From: Paracoccaceae bacterium
GTDB lineage: Bacteria > Pseudomonadota > Alphaproteobacteria > Rhodobacterales > Rhodobacteraceae
Reading direction: 5' to 3'
Length of the DNA: 64,000 nucleotides
NCBI GenBank assembly: GCA_030066905.1
Contig: JASJAR010000022.1
Location: forward strand, 1 to 64,000
Part shown: in pieces, positions 17,142 to 25,876 of the stretch
How the letters are laid out: each line of letters begins with the position of its first letter
Position numbering within the stretch: the first letter of the stretch is position 1
The notes under the pieces: model-generated
Databases searched by the model: none
Told to the model about the DNA's origin: nothing
Seen by the model: the letters and a program-made list of their open reading frames with translations, nothing else
Position numbers and translations under genes: made by a program

Positions 17142-17169
17142 AAAAACCCCGGCCAAGGGCCGGGGTTTT
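17142..17169 (-). terminator. Strong hairpin terminator downstream of the 40-aa gene
   Basis: A perfect 8-base-pair stem, CCCCGGCC / GGCCGGGG with a 3-base loop, is flanked by five A on the left and four T on the right. It can therefore terminate in both directions; on the minus strand it ends in TTTTT. It lies about 50 bases past the stop of the 40-residue gene and upstream of the lipoprotein gene, isolating the two. Confidence 0.85.
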
Positions 17170-17218
17170 CGCCGCATGTTGCCGGTTTCAGCCAGCGCGG
17201 TCGGGCCTGGTCGACGCG

Positions 17219-17341
17219 TCAGCCGCCGATCCGGCGGCGCAAGTCCCGCACCCAGCCGGCAAAGGTTTCTGCACGAAGGCGTTCGGCCTGCCGGGTCAGG
17301 TCGGCTTCGTTGATTGTCGCAAATGGGTTGTTCTGTTTCAT
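17219..17341 (-). CDS. 40-residue small protein
   Basis: A 41-codon frame starting MKQNNPFATINEADLTRQAE and ending VRDLRRRIGG. The pattern is a short polar head, an amphipathic helix rich in Arg and Glu, then a Trp and an Arg-rich tail, which recalls the short Rhodobacterales proteins sometimes listed as the RSP_7527 family and, more loosely, DUF1127. I am not certain of either. Support for a real gene: a clean ATG-to-TGA frame in an otherwise empty stretch and a strong terminator just downstream. Proteins of this size in the order may act as RNA-binding or stress-response factors; that is inference. Confidence 0.6.
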   Translation of the reverse strand: MKQNNPFATINEADLTRQAERLRAETFAGWVRDLRRRIGG

Positions 17342-17464
17342 GTCGTCGTTCCGAAGTGCTGCGGTTCCCGTCTGACGTAAGGTCTCGAGATCTTGCCGCT
17401 ACCGGCCCCTCGGCAAAGCCGCCATGCGCGAGGCGCAAGCCTGCGGAGGCCGGAGAGATGAGCC

Positions 17465-17480
17465 TTTTTAGCGCTAACAA
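17465..17480. promoter_or_regulatory. Candidate LacI-family operator upstream of edd-eda
   Basis: The perfect palindrome TTAGCGCTAA (17468-17477) extends to a 16-base imperfect palindrome with A/T-rich ends. LacI/GalR-family sites have this form, with a central CG and A/T-rich arms. It lies 60 bases before the edd start, in the right place to control the Entner-Doudoroff genes, for example by a gluconate- or sugar-responsive repressor. No regulator gene is adjacent. Confidence 0.55.
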
Positions 17481-17539
17481 ATTCATGTATCCACGCGGTC
17501 AAGCCCGCAGATGTCGTTTCGCTCCGAAGGACCTTGCCC

Positions 17540-19345
17540 ATGGACCTCAACCCCACCGTCGACGCCGTCACCTCCCGCATTGTCGCGCGCAGCCGGGAGG
17601 CGCGGTCGCGCTATCTCGACAAGATCGGCCGGGCCGCAGAGGGCGGTGTGAAACGCGCCCATCTCTCTTGCGGAAACCAGGCCCACGCCTATGCCGCGAT
17701 GGGGGAGGACAAGGACGCGCTCGTCGCCGAGCGGGCGCCGAATATCGGGATTGTGACGGCCTATAACGACATGCTCTCGGCCCATCAGCCGTTCAAGGAT
17801 TACCCCGACCGGATCAAGGCGGCTGCCCGGGCCGCAGGTGCGACCGCCCAGGTTGCCGGCGGCGTGCCGGCGATGTGCGACGGCGTGACCCAGGGCCAGA
17901 CCGGCATGGAACTCTCGCTCTTCTCGCGCGACGTGATCGCGCTGGCCTCGGGCGTGGCGCTCAGCCACAACACCTTCGACGCGGCGATGTATCTCGGGGT
18001 TTGCGACAAGATCGTCCCCGGCCTCATCATCGCCGCGGCCACCTTCGGGCATATCCCGGCGGTCTTCGTGCCCGCCGGACCGATGGTCTCCGGCCTGCCG
18101 AACTATGAAAAGGCCAAGGTCCGCCAGGAATTCGCCGCCGGCGAGGTGGGGCGCGACAAGCTGATGGAAGCCGAGATGGCGTCCTACCACGGCCCCGGCA
18201 CCTGCACCTTCTACGGCACCGCCAACACCAATCAGATGCTCATGGAGTTCATGGGCCTCCACTTGCCCGGCGCGAGCTTCGTCAACCCCGGCACGCCCTT
18301 GCGCGATGCGCTGACCGAGGCGGCGACCGAACGCGCTGCCGCGATCACCGCACTCGGCAACGATTACCGGCCGGCCGGCCACGTGCTCGACGAAAAGGCC
18401 TTCGTCAACGGGATCGTCGGGCTGATGGCCACGGGCGGGTCGACGAACCTCGTGATCCACCTGCCGGCCATGGCGCGGGCGGCGGGCGTCATCCTCGACA
18501 TCGAGGATTTCAACGATCTCTCCGGGGTCGTGCCGCTGATGGCGAAGGTCTACCCCAACGGGCTGGCGGACGTGAACCATTTCCACGCTGCCGGCGGGCT
18601 CGGCTACATGATCGGGGAATTGCTCGACGCGGGGCTTCTCCATCCCGACACGGTGACCATCGCCGGGGACGGGCTGGCGGCCTACGCCCGGGAGCCGAAG
18701 CTCAGGAATGGCGGGCTCGTGTGGGAAGACGGTGCGGAAAACACGCTCAACGACAAGATCCTGCGCCCCGCGCGCGACCCGTTCCAGCCGACCGGCGGGC
18801 TCAAGGAGCTCAAGGGCAATCTCGGCCGGTCGGTTATGAAGGTGTCGGCCGTGGCGCCCGAACACCATGCCATCGAGGCCCCGGCCCAGGTCTTTCATTG
18901 CCAGGACGACGTGAAGACCGCGTTCAAGGCGGGCGCGTTCACCAGCGACTGCGTGATCGTCGTCCGGTTCCAGGGCCCCCGGGCCAACGGCATGCCGGAA
19001 CTCCACGGCCTCACCCCGACCCTGTCGGTGCTGCTTTCGCGCGGCCTCAAGGTTGCGCTTGTCACCGACGGGCGGATGTCGGGGGCCTCGGGCAAGGTGC
19101 CCGCGGCCATCCACGTTGCCCCGGAAGCCGCTGCCGGCGGCCCCATCGCGAAGGTCCGCGACGGCGATCTCGTGCGGGTCGAGGCGACGACCGGAACGCT
19201 GGAGGTGCTCGAAGCGGGCTTTGAGGCGCGCGATCCCGTGGTCGCCGACCTGTCGGACAACGAGGTCGGGCTCGGGCGCGAGATGTTCGCCGCCTTCCGG
19301 GCCGGTTGCGGTCTGGCCTCGGATGGGGCAGGCGTTGTGGTCTGA
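17540..19345 (+). CDS. edd: Phosphogluconate dehydratase
   Basis: A 601-residue IlvD/Edd-family dehydratase converting 6-phosphogluconate to 2-keto-3-deoxy-6-phosphogluconate, the first committed step of the Entner-Doudoroff pathway. Fe-S cluster cysteines sit in conserved blocks [24 protein letters not shown] and [15 protein letters not shown]; the C-terminal [16 protein letters not shown] is also diagnostic and separates Edd from IlvD by context and length. The ATG at 17540, with GAAGGACC upstream, is preferred to the in-frame TTG at 17534. eda follows 17 bases later. Confidence 0.98.
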   Translation: MDLNPTVDAVTSRIVARSREARSRYLDKIGRAAEGGVKRAHLSCGNQAHAYAAMGEDKDALVAERAPNIGIVTAYNDMLSAHQPFKDYPDRIKAAARAAGATAQVAGGVPAMCDGVTQGQTGMELSLFSRDVIALASGVALSHNTFDAAMYLGVCDKIVPGLIIAAATFGHIPAVFVPAGPMVSGLPNYEKAKVRQEFAAGEVGRDKLMEAEMASYHGPGTCTFYGTANTNQMLMEFMGLHLPGASFVNPGTPLRDALTEAATERAAAITALGNDYRPAGHVLDEKAFVNGIVGLMATGGSTNLVIHLPAMARAAGVILDIEDFNDLSGVVPLMAKVYPNGLADVNHFHAAGGLGYMIGELLDAGLLHPDTVTIAGDGLAAYAREPKLRNGGLVWEDGAENTLNDKILRPARDPFQPTGGLKELKGNLGRSVMKVSAVAPEHHAIEAPAQVFHCQDDVKTAFKAGAFTSDCVIVVRFQGPRANGMPELHGLTPTLSVLLSRGLKVALVTDGRMSGASGKVPAAIHVAPEAAAGGPIAKVRDGDLVRVEATTGTLEVLEAGFEARDPVVADLSDNEVGLGREMFAAFRAGCGLASDGAGVVV

Positions 19346-19362
19346 AACCTGAAAGAACACCG

Positions 19363-20037
19363 ATGACCCCAGCAGACGCCTCCCGCCAGACCTCCGATCT
19401 CTGCCGTCTGGCCCCGGTGATCCCGGTGATGGTGGTCGAGGATGCCGACAATGCCGCCGATCTCGCCGCCGCGCTCGTGGCCGGGGGCTTGCCGGTGCTG
19501 GAAGTCACGCTCAGAACCCCGGCCGCACTGGACGCGATCCGGGCGATGGCGGAGGTCGAGGGCGGCGTCGTGGGGGCCGGGACCCTCCTCACGCCGGAGG
19601 ATGTCGCCGCCGCCAAGGAGGCCGGCGCGCTCTTCGGGGTCTCCCCCGGCGCGACGGACCGGCTGCTCGATGCGGCAGAAGCCGCCGAACTCCCCCTCCT
19701 GCCCGGAGCGGCGACCGCCACCGAGGCCATGCGGCTCCTCGAACGCGGCTACTCGATGCAGAAATTCTTCCCCGCCGAAGCCTCCGGCGGCGCCAGGGCC
19801 CTCGGCGCCCTGGCCGCGCCGCTGCCGCAGATCGCGTTCTGCCCCACCGGCGGCGTGACGGCGGCCAATGCGCGGGACTACCTCAGCCTGAAGAACACGC
19901 TCTGCGTCGGCGGGTCCTGGGTGACGCCGAAGGACATGGTGGCCTCGGGGAACTGGCGGGCCATCGAGGCGCTCGCCGCCGAGGCCTCTGCGCTCCACGG
20001 CAAGGCCCCGCGCCGGAAGCTCCCGACCTCGCGGTGA
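19363..20037 (+). CDS. eda: KDPG aldolase
   Basis: A 224-residue class I aldolase splitting 2-keto-3-deoxy-6-phosphogluconate into pyruvate and glyceraldehyde-3-phosphate. Visible signatures are [13 protein letters not shown] near the start, [17 protein letters not shown] with the catalytic glutamate, [11 protein letters not shown], and the Schiff-base lysine in [13 protein letters not shown], then [15 protein letters not shown]. It follows edd in the same operon and completes the Entner-Doudoroff route that many Rhodobacterales use for glucose. tpiA, at 2968, acts on the triose product in the same network. Confidence 0.97.
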   Translation: MTPADASRQTSDLCRLAPVIPVMVVEDADNAADLAAALVAGGLPVLEVTLRTPAALDAIRAMAEVEGGVVGAGTLLTPEDVAAAKEAGALFGVSPGATDRLLDAAEAAELPLLPGAATATEAMRLLERGYSMQKFFPAEASGGARALGALAAPLPQIAFCPTGGVTAANARDYLSLKNTLCVGGSWVTPKDMVASGNWRAIEALAAEASALHGKAPRRKLPTSR

Positions 20038-20509
20038 CCGGGGACGTGTTTCGCCGACGCTCGGGGGGCTGAAGCGCCGCTGCACCGCCCGGGCCGGGCT
20101 GCGTGTCGGATGAACCGCGGCGCTGGCAACTGGCCGGGTGCGGGCCTTCGTTGCCCCGCCTCACGGTGAGGAAACCCTGTCCCGGGCTTGACCCGGGACC
20201 TCGACGAGCGATGCGCCCCGGTGCGTCCGGGCCTGGAGCGGACCCTCATGCTCCGCCCTGGCGCGGGACAAGGCCGATAGGCCGCCGCGCCATCGCCGGG
20301 CCGCCGCACCGGTCCGTCGATGGCGTGGCTCAGTGCGCCGTGTCCAATCTCGCCTTCCGGCCAAACAGCAGCCCGCGCCCTGGACACGATCCGTGGCCCC
20401 TGCGCAATGAAACGCATGGTTCGCCGAGGTCCCCCCCGGGGCGGACAAGCGAACGCCCCCCTCCGGTCACGGGGCCTCGTGCGGGTCGCTTCGAGGCCCG
20501 ACCCCGCGC
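20038..20509. other. Gene-free interval with one dispersed repeat
   Basis: A 472-base gap between eda and the convergent 93-residue gene. No coding frame here looks convincing on either strand. It holds the second copy of the 24-base palindromic repeat (20179-20202) and otherwise GC-rich sequence without clear hairpin-plus-T-run terminators or promoter-like palindromes. Confidence 0.6.
20179..20202. repeat. 24-base dispersed palindromic repeat, copy 2
   Basis: Identical over 24 bases to 11273-11296, with the inverted arms GTCCCGGG / CCCGGGAC. It lies in the gap between the convergent genes eda and the 93-residue gene. Both copies are in convergent-gene gaps, which fits a role at transcript ends or simple neutral insertion there. 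Confidence 0.75.
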
Positions 20510-20791
20510 CTACACCGCCCGGCCCCGCCGTCCGCCGCGGCGGACCGGGCTTGCGGATTTCCCCAGCCCTTCGGCCAGAACCCGGCTCATCGGGTGGTCG
20601 GGGTCCTTCTCCGCGAAATGGGCGAGAAGGACCGGGATCAGACCGGCCGCATCCTTCCCCTGGGGTACGCCGATCGCCCAATCGAGAAAGATCGACCGGC
20701 ATTCGGGCTCGCCGATCCCCTCGATGGCATAGGCGTCTGCAATCAGCCCCCTGGGGTCGATCTCCTTCAACGGCTGCATGGCTCGGCCCAT
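20510..20791 (-). CDS. Conserved small protein downstream of glnE
   Basis: A 93-residue cytoplasmic protein beginning MGRAMQPLKEIDPRGLIAD and containing GIGEPECRSIFLDWAI, HPMSRVLAEGLG and a basic RRGGRRGR tail. It sits 29 bases after the glnE stop, on the same strand, behind a good AAGGGAG ribosome site. The frame extends far upstream inside glnE, but only this segment has the amino-acid pattern of a real protein. I recall similar proteins in other Rhodobacterales but no function. Association with glnE suggests co-expression with nitrogen control, which is inference. Confidence 0.75.
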   Translation of the reverse strand: MGRAMQPLKEIDPRGLIADAYAIEGIGEPECRSIFLDWAIGVPQGKDAAGLIPVLLAHFAEKDPDHPMSRVLAEGLGKSASPVRRGGRRGRAV

Positions 20792-20820
20792 CGCGCGCTC
20801 CCTTATGATCTGAGGCCACC

Positions 20821-23598
20821 CTAGGAACCGGCCAGCACTGCGGCAATCGCTAGGGCGACCTCGCTGGCCTCGACCCCGACATCGGCGGCAAGGTCGTCGA
20901 GCGTTTCGGCGGCTCCCTCGCGCAACACCAGGGCGGCCCCGCCGGTTCCCGGGCGCGGCTCGCCGCCGATCAAGACGAGCGCCTGACGCACCGCAGAGAG
21001 GCGCTGGTGGAGCCGCCCGAGGCGGTGGGCAACCGGCTCCGGCAGCCCCAGAACACCAGCGCCGGCGAGAAGCTGGCGGCGCGGCGAGCGGGCGGCATCG
21101 CCCGACAGAAGAGCTCCCGCACTGGCGATGAGCTCGATATCGGTCAGCCGGCCCGGACCGGCCTTCATCTCGAGCCCGCCGGTTCCGGGTTTCGCCGCGA
21201 GGAGCCGGGCGCGCATGTCGGCAACATCCGCCAGCACCGCCGGGCGATCCCGGTGCCGTCCGATGAGGTCGCGCCGAAATGCCTCGATCTCGTCGCGAAG
21301 CCGCCCCGCCCCCGCGACCGGGCGGGCGCGCGTCAGGGCGAGATGCTCCCAGGTCCAGGCCTCCTCGGTCTGATAGCGCATGAAGGCGGCGAGCGAGGTG
21401 GCCACCGGGCCCTGCCGGCCCGACGGCCGGAGCCGCATGTCGACCTCGTAGAGCCGGCCCTCGGCGGTCGGTGCGGTCAGCGCGGTGACGAAGGCCTGGG
21501 TGAGCCGCGCGTAATAGGTGACCGCCGGAATCGAACGGGGGCCGGCGGACATCTCCACGCCGTCGGGGTCGAAGATCACGATGAGATCGAGATCGGAGGC
21601 TGCCGCCAGGGTGCCTGCCCCGAGCGAGCCCATCCCGACGATGGCGGCACCGCGGCCCGGCGGGGGCCCATGGCGCGCCGCGATGTTCTCGACGACCACT
21701 GGCCAGACCGACTCCAGTACGGCGCGCGCGAGGTCCGCATACTCCCATCCCGCCTCTTCGCCGGAGATCAGACCCCGCAGGAAGTGCACACCGATCCGGA
21801 AGTGCCACTCCCTTGCCCAGACCCGCGCCGCGTCGAGCTTGCGCTCGTAATCCCGCTCCCCGCCGAGCGTGCGCGCGAGGTCTCCCGCCAGTGCCACGTG
21901 ACCGGGCCAGGGCCCGAAGAAGGCCCCGCCGATGACCGCGTCGAAGACCCCGGCATTGCGCGCGAGGTAGGCGGCGAGGGCCGGGCTGGTGTCGGCGATA
22001 TCGACGATGAGATCGAGAAGCTGGGGGTTGGCGTCGAAAAGCGAGAAGACCTGCACGCCCGCCGGAAGCCCCGCGAGAAACCCGTCGATATGACCGAGCG
22101 CCGTTTGCGGGTCGGCCGCCTTGGCCAGCCGGGCGAGAAGCGCGGGCCGGACCCGCGCAAAGAGCTCGGCCGCCCGCGCCGAGCGCAGCGCGGGGTAGTC
22201 CGGCCAGCGTGCGACGATGGCTTCGGACGCCTCCGAAAGCGGCGGCGTGGCCTCCGCACCCGGTGCCGGGGGCGCGAAGAACCCCTCCGTCGCCTCCTGC
22301 ACCCGTCTCAGTCGCGCCACCACCTCGGCGGCGAGGTCGCCGGGATCTTGCCCGGCCAGCGCGGCGACCCGGGCGAATTCCTCCTCGGTCTTCGGCAAGG
22401 CGTGGGTCTGCTGATCGGCGATCATCTGCACCCGGTGCTCGAGGTCCCGGTGCGCACGGTAATCCTGCGTGAGGTGGTCCGCCTCGTCCGAACCGATCCA
22501 CCCGGCCGCAGCCAGACGCGACAGCCCGTCGACCGTGCCGCGGACCCGAAGGTTCCGATCGCGTCCGCCGGCGATGAGCTGGCGGGTCTGGGTGAAGAAT
22601 TCGATCTCGCGGATCCCCCCGGCCCCGAGCTTTAGGTCATGGCCGAGATGCGACAGGGCGCCGTGAAGCCCTTTGGCCGCGCGGATCCTGAGCCGCATAT
22701 CGTGGGCGTCCTCGATGGCCCAGTAGTCGAGATGCCGCCGCCAGACGAAGGGGGTGAGGGTCTCGAGAAACCGCTTTCCCGCACCGACATCCCCCGCCGC
22801 CACCCGGGCCTTGATATAGGCCGCCCGCTCCCAGGTCCGCCCGGCACTTTCGTAATAGCGCTCGGCGGCGGCCATCGACATCGCCACCGGGGTGACGGCC
22901 GCATCGGGCCGGAGCCGCAGATCGGTGCGGAAAACGTAGCCTTCCTGCGTCGTCTCCGAGAGCAGCGCGCACATCTTCCGCGTCGCGCGGACGAAACCCG
23001 ACCGGGCCTCGGCGAGCTCGCCCGGGTCGAAGCGGGCCTCGTCGAAGAGGCAGATGAGGTCGATATCGGAGGAGTAGTTGAGCTCGAACGCCCCCATCTT
23101 GCCCATGGCGATCACGGCAAGCCCCGCCCCGGTGTCGAGGTCGCCCTGCCCGATACCGGGCAGCCGGCCGCGCGCGATCTCGGCCGAAAGCGCGAGCCGA
23201 AGGGAAGCCGCGACCGCGGCATCGGCAAGCCGCGTCAGTGCTGCCGTCGTCGCTTCGAGGGGCCAGACCCCGCCGAGATCGGCCAGCGCGATGAGGAGCG
23301 CGGCCCGGCGCTTGACCCGGCGCAGGCAGCTTCCGGTATCGGCCCCCTCGGCATCCGCGACCTCGGCCAGAAGGCCCTCGAACGCCGCTTCGGGGGAGGC
23401 GGCAAGCGCGGCGCGGCTCCAGTCGGCTTCCTGGGTGAGAAGCCCCGCGAGATATGGGCTCGACCCGGCCGTGCCGGCGATGAGTTCGCGCAGTTCCGGT
23501 GCCGCTTCGCCGAAGGCGTCCACCGCCTCCGCCCCGCGGCCGGGGTCGAAGGCGCGCGGCACCCGGGTGATCCGGCTTGCAAGGGCGGTTTCCTCCAT
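20821..23598 (-). CDS. glnE: Bifunctional glutamine synthetase adenylyltransferase/deadenylase
   Basis: A 925-residue enzyme that adenylylates or deadenylylates glutamine synthetase in response to PII. Two nucleotidyltransferase domains are visible: the N-terminal one with KMGAFELNYSSDIDLICLFD, and the C-terminal one with VGMGSLGAGTLAAASDLDLIV. Each has the G-[ST]-x..D-x-D metal motif and is followed by a helical glutamine-binding-type region (DLRLRPDA, DMRLRPSG). The start at 23598 (MEETALASRITRVPR) is chosen from the recognisable N-terminus; the open frame runs further upstream. It is divergent from the YbaK-type gene, with 75 bases between starts. Confidence 0.97.
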   Translation of the reverse strand: MEETALASRITRVPRAFDPGRGAEAVDAFGEAAPELRELIAGTAGSSPYLAGLLTQEADWSRAALAASPEAAFEGLLAEVADAEGADTGSCLRRVKRRAALLIALADLGGVWPLEATTAALTRLADAAVAASLRLALSAEIARGRLPGIGQGDLDTGAGLAVIAMGKMGAFELNYSSDIDLICLFDEARFDPGELAEARSGFVRATRKMCALLSETTQEGYVFRTDLRLRPDAAVTPVAMSMAAAERYYESAGRTWERAAYIKARVAAGDVGAGKRFLETLTPFVWRRHLDYWAIEDAHDMRLRIRAAKGLHGALSHLGHDLKLGAGGIREIEFFTQTRQLIAGGRDRNLRVRGTVDGLSRLAAAGWIGSDEADHLTQDYRAHRDLEHRVQMIADQQTHALPKTEEEFARVAALAGQDPGDLAAEVVARLRRVQEATEGFFAPPAPGAEATPPLSEASEAIVARWPDYPALRSARAAELFARVRPALLARLAKAADPQTALGHIDGFLAGLPAGVQVFSLFDANPQLLDLIVDIADTSPALAAYLARNAGVFDAVIGGAFFGPWPGHVALAGDLARTLGGERDYERKLDAARVWAREWHFRIGVHFLRGLISGEEAGWEYADLARAVLESVWPVVVENIAARHGPPPGRGAAIVGMGSLGAGTLAAASDLDLIVIFDPDGVEMSAGPRSIPAVTYYARLTQAFVTALTAPTAEGRLYEVDMRLRPSGRQGPVATSLAAFMRYQTEEAWTWEHLALTRARPVAGAGRLRDEIEAFRRDLIGRHRDRPAVLADVADMRARLLAAKPGTGGLEMKAGPGRLTDIELIASAGALLSGDAARSPRRQLLAGAGVLGLPEPVAHRLGRLHQRLSAVRQALVLIGGEPRPGTGGAALVLREGAAETLDDLAADVGVEASEVALAIAAVLAGS

Positions 23599-23673
23599 AC
23601 CCCGACCATTGGCCCCCGTCCACGGACCGGTCAAGCGCTGGACATCGCCGGGTACCGCAGGCAAGGGGGGCCG

Positions 23674-24159
23674 ATGAGCAAGAGCCTCCGACGCGTTACC
23701 CGGGCGCTCGCCGATGCGGGCCTCGATATCGTTCCGGTCGAAATGGCCGAGGGCACCCGGACGGCGGCCGACGCCGCCCGCGCCATCGGCTGCGACATCG
23801 ATCAGATCGCGAAGTCCATCGTCTTTCACGGGGTCAGGTCCGACGAGGTCGTGCTGTTTCTGACCGCCGGTGGCCACCGGGTCGACCCCGGGCGTGCCGC
23901 CGCCCTTGCCGGCGAACCTCTTGAACGGGCCGATGCGGGCCAGGTGCGGGCGCAGACGGGCTTTGCCATCGGCGGCGTGGCGCCGGTGGGGCTCGTTCGA
24001 CCGCTCCGGACGTGGTTCGATGCCCGGCTCCTAGACTTCGGAGACGTCTGGCCGGCGGCCGGCACACCCCGGCATGTCTTCGCCATCGCCCCGCAGAAGC
24101 TTGTCGAGCTCACGGGAGCAGAAGTCTCTGATTTCTCATCGAAAAACGGATTGATGTGA
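23674..24159 (+). CDS. YbaK/EbsC family aminoacyl-tRNA deacylase
   Basis: A 161-residue editing-domain protein that hydrolyses mischarged aminoacyl-tRNA, typically Cys- or Ala-tRNA(Pro). The catalytic lysine lies in CDIDQIAKSIVFHG near residue 49. The strand pattern VVLFLTAGGHRVD and the glycine-rich loop TGFAIGGVAPVG near residue 95 are diagnostic. AAGGGGGG lies just before the ATG. The stop codon overlaps the first of two palindromic operator-like sites belonging to the next gene. A tRNA-Pro(UGG) gene is elsewhere in the window, without direct linkage. Confidence 0.92.
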   Translation: MSKSLRRVTRALADAGLDIVPVEMAEGTRTAADAARAIGCDIDQIAKSIVFHGVRSDEVVLFLTAGGHRVDPGRAAALAGEPLERADAGQVRAQTGFAIGGVAPVGLVRPLRTWFDARLLDFGDVWPAAGTPRHVFAIAPQKLVELTGAEVSDFSSKNGLM

Positions 24160-24230
24160 AAAAGTTTCACATTTTCACTTGAAACCCGGCGGCGACCCTC
24201 TCATTTTGGTGATGTGAAACGAGTTCACAT
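24154..24230. promoter_or_regulatory. Pair of palindromic operators upstream of the DUF2852 gene
   Basis: Two 19-base inverted repeats: 24154-24172 has perfect 8-base arms ATGTGAAA / TTTCACAT around AAG, and 24212-24230 has arms ATGTGAA / TTCACAT around ACGAG. Their centres are 58 bases apart, and a further TTTTCAC half-like stretch lies between them. They occupy the A/T-rich gap before the DUF2852 gene at 24253. The arrangement suggests cooperative binding of a dimeric repressor or activator. I cannot assign the protein. Confidence 0.7.
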
Positions 24231-24252
24231 TAACCCGAAAGGAGACATCTGA

Positions 24253-24675
24253 ATGACCCCCGCCGCCGCGCCCGTCGATACCCGTCCGGTTCACCAGGGC
24301 AACTGGTTCCAGCGGTCCGAAGCCTGGCTCGACGCCAGAGGCAAGGGCGCCTGGATTGCCGCCATGGTCCTCGGCTTCATCCTGTTCTGGCCCATCGGCC
24401 TCGCCCTTCTCGCCTATATGATCTGGAGCAAACGCATGTTTTCTGGCTCGCACAGCGCCCGCCGCGTTCACCACGCCCGCCACGCCTTCAAGACCTCCGG
24501 CAACAGCGCCTTCGACGCCTACAAGGCCGAGACCCTGCGCCGCCTGGAAGAGGAGCAGTCGAGCTTCGAGGAATTCCTCAAGCGGCTGCGTGGCGCCAAG
24601 GACAAGGCCGAATTCGACCAGTTCATGGACGAACGCGCCAAAGCCGCCAAGGCCGCCGAAGAAGAGAGCGCCTAA
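24253..24675 (+). CDS. DUF2852 domain protein
   Basis: A 140-residue membrane-associated protein. A hydrophobic segment at about residues 33-58 (WIAAMVLGFILFWPIGLALL) is preceded by the NWFQRSEAWLD head typical of DUF2852. The C-terminal half, SAFDAYKAETLRRLEEEQSSFEEFL..., is a charged helix predicted to form a coiled coil. Function is unknown. It is followed by a terminator-like hairpin and a diverged relative at 24737 that shares the C-terminal helix, so the two look like an ancient tandem duplication. AGGAGAC precedes the start, and two operator palindromes lie upstream. Confidence 0.85.
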   Translation: MTPAAAPVDTRPVHQGNWFQRSEAWLDARGKGAWIAAMVLGFILFWPIGLALLAYMIWSKRMFSGSHSARRVHHARHAFKTSGNSAFDAYKAETLRRLEEEQSSFEEFLKRLRGAKDKAEFDQFMDERAKAAKAAEEESA

Positions 24676-24687
24676 GACACCGCAACG

Positions 24688-24715
24688 CGGGCCCCGCAAT
24701 TTCTGGGGCCCGTTT
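24688..24715 (+). terminator. Hairpin between the two DUF2852-type genes
   Basis: An 8-base-pair stem CGGGCCCC / GGGGCCCG with a 9-base loop is followed by TTTCTCC. It sits 12 bases after the first gene's stop. The short T tract suggests a partial terminator that would lower expression of the downstream paralogue. Confidence 0.6.
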
Positions 24716-24736
24716 CTCCAGGAGGACCCATTTGAG

Positions 24737-25171
24737 ATGACCGACCAAACGTTTTCCCGGCCCCGGCCCCGACAGCCGCTGGTGCTTTCGATCCTCGCCA
24801 TTCTCGGCTTCACCGCCTTCGCGATCCCGGTTTCGATCATTGCGATGAGCGAATTCGGCGCCCTCGGCCTCGCGCTCGCGGCGTTTCTTGCCTGGCAATG
24901 GACCCGTCTCGCCGGCATCGGCGGCGCTCCGTCGGTGGACGAGATCGCCCGGCGGCTCGGCCCGCAGACCGCCGAGGTTCCCGCTGGTTCCGGCAATGCG
25001 AGCTTCGATGCCTACCGCGGCGAACTGATGGCCCGGCTCGAGACCGAGCAGGCGAACTTCGAGGGCTTTCTCACCCGTCTCCGGGCGGCGAAGGACCAGA
25101 CCGAGTTCGACGGTTTCATGGCCGAGCGCGAGCGGCGAACCGCCGCCAGTGGCGAGGCGCTGCCGGCGTGA
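24737..25171 (+). CDS. DUF2852-like paralogue, membrane-associated
   Basis: A 144-residue protein with one or two hydrophobic stretches near residues 15-50 (LVLSILAILGFTAFAIPVSI) and a C-terminal charged helix FDAYRGELMARLETEQANFE that aligns with the upstream gene's helix almost residue for residue. The N-terminal part has diverged. An AGGAGG lies about 12 bases before the ATG. The pair, and the RDD gene that follows, all encode small membrane proteins and probably share a transcript. Function unknown. Confidence 0.78.
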   Translation: MTDQTFSRPRPRQPLVLSILAILGFTAFAIPVSIIAMSEFGALGLALAAFLAWQWTRLAGIGGAPSVDEIARRLGPQTAEVPAGSGNASFDAYRGELMARLETEQANFEGFLTRLRAAKDQTEFDGFMAERERRTAASGEALPA

Positions 25172-25235
25172 CCTCTGCCGGAGCGGCCTCGCAATCACGC
25201 CGCTCCGGCCCCACATCGAGAAAAGACTCACACCG

Positions 25236-25697
25236 ATGCAAACCGCGATGACCGACCAGAGCTGGGCCCTGCCCGACCCCGACACACACCCCGAATTCTA
25301 CGCCGACACGGTCGCGAAACGCGCTGTGGCCTGGGTCGCTGACGTGATCGCGATCTCGGTTCTCACCGGCATCGCCGTGGTGCTCACAGCCTTCATCGGC
25401 GCGTTCTTCCTGCCGCTGCTCTACGCCACGATCAGCTTTCTCTATCGCTGGTGGAGCCTCGCGGCCCGGTCCGCGACACCGGGGATGCGGCTGACGTCGC
25501 TGGAATTGCGCACCCGCGAGGGCCAGCGGTTCGACACGGCCACGGCATTTCTCCACACGCTCGGCTACTTCCTGTCGGTCGCGATCTTCCCGCTGCAGCT
25601 CGTCTCCATCGTCCTGATGCTGATGTCCTCGCGGAAACAGGGCCTCACCGACCACGTCCTCGGAACGGCCGCGATCAATCGCGCGGCGGTGAGCTGA
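25236..25697 (+). CDS. RDD family membrane protein
   Basis: A 153-residue integral membrane protein of the RDD family. The family name residues appear in degenerate form at [17 protein letters not shown] near residue 23, where the D is in the first transmembrane helix. Helices are at about 30-58 (two, [19 protein letters not shown]) and 105-130. The [19 protein letters not shown] block between them is a strong family signature. RDD proteins are often poorly characterised, and some are Na+/H+ exchangers. It is the last of three small membrane-protein genes downstream of the paired operators. Confidence 0.85.
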   Translation: MQTAMTDQSWALPDPDTHPEFYADTVAKRAVAWVADVIAISVLTGIAVVLTAFIGAFFLPLLYATISFLYRWWSLAARSATPGMRLTSLELRTREGQRFDTATAFLHTLGYFLSVAIFPLQLVSIVLMLMSSRKQGLTDHVLGTAAINRAAVS

Positions 25698-25876
25698 AGG
25701 CGGCCCCCCGGAACCGACGCGGCCAGGGGCCGGGCCCGGGGCGGCGTTCGGCCCGGACAACGATCCAGCGGTCGAACCGCACCCCACAGCCGCCGCGCCG
25801 CCCTCCCGCATTTGGGGGATTGGCGTGGGATCACGGCCTTGTTACGCTCTCCCCGAGCTCTTCGCCCGGACGCCCC

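Noticed and set aside
17483-19360. A 625-codon open frame on the minus strand opposite edd
   Set aside because: It is a high-GC shadow frame of edd. Its amino-acid pattern has no domain signature, and edd itself is unmistakable. Many other long antisense frames in the window were rejected for the same reason.
20510-22501. A 663-codon minus-strand frame within glnE
   Set aside because: Only its last 93 codons (20510-20791) have a real protein pattern and their own ribosome site; the rest is a shadow of glnE.
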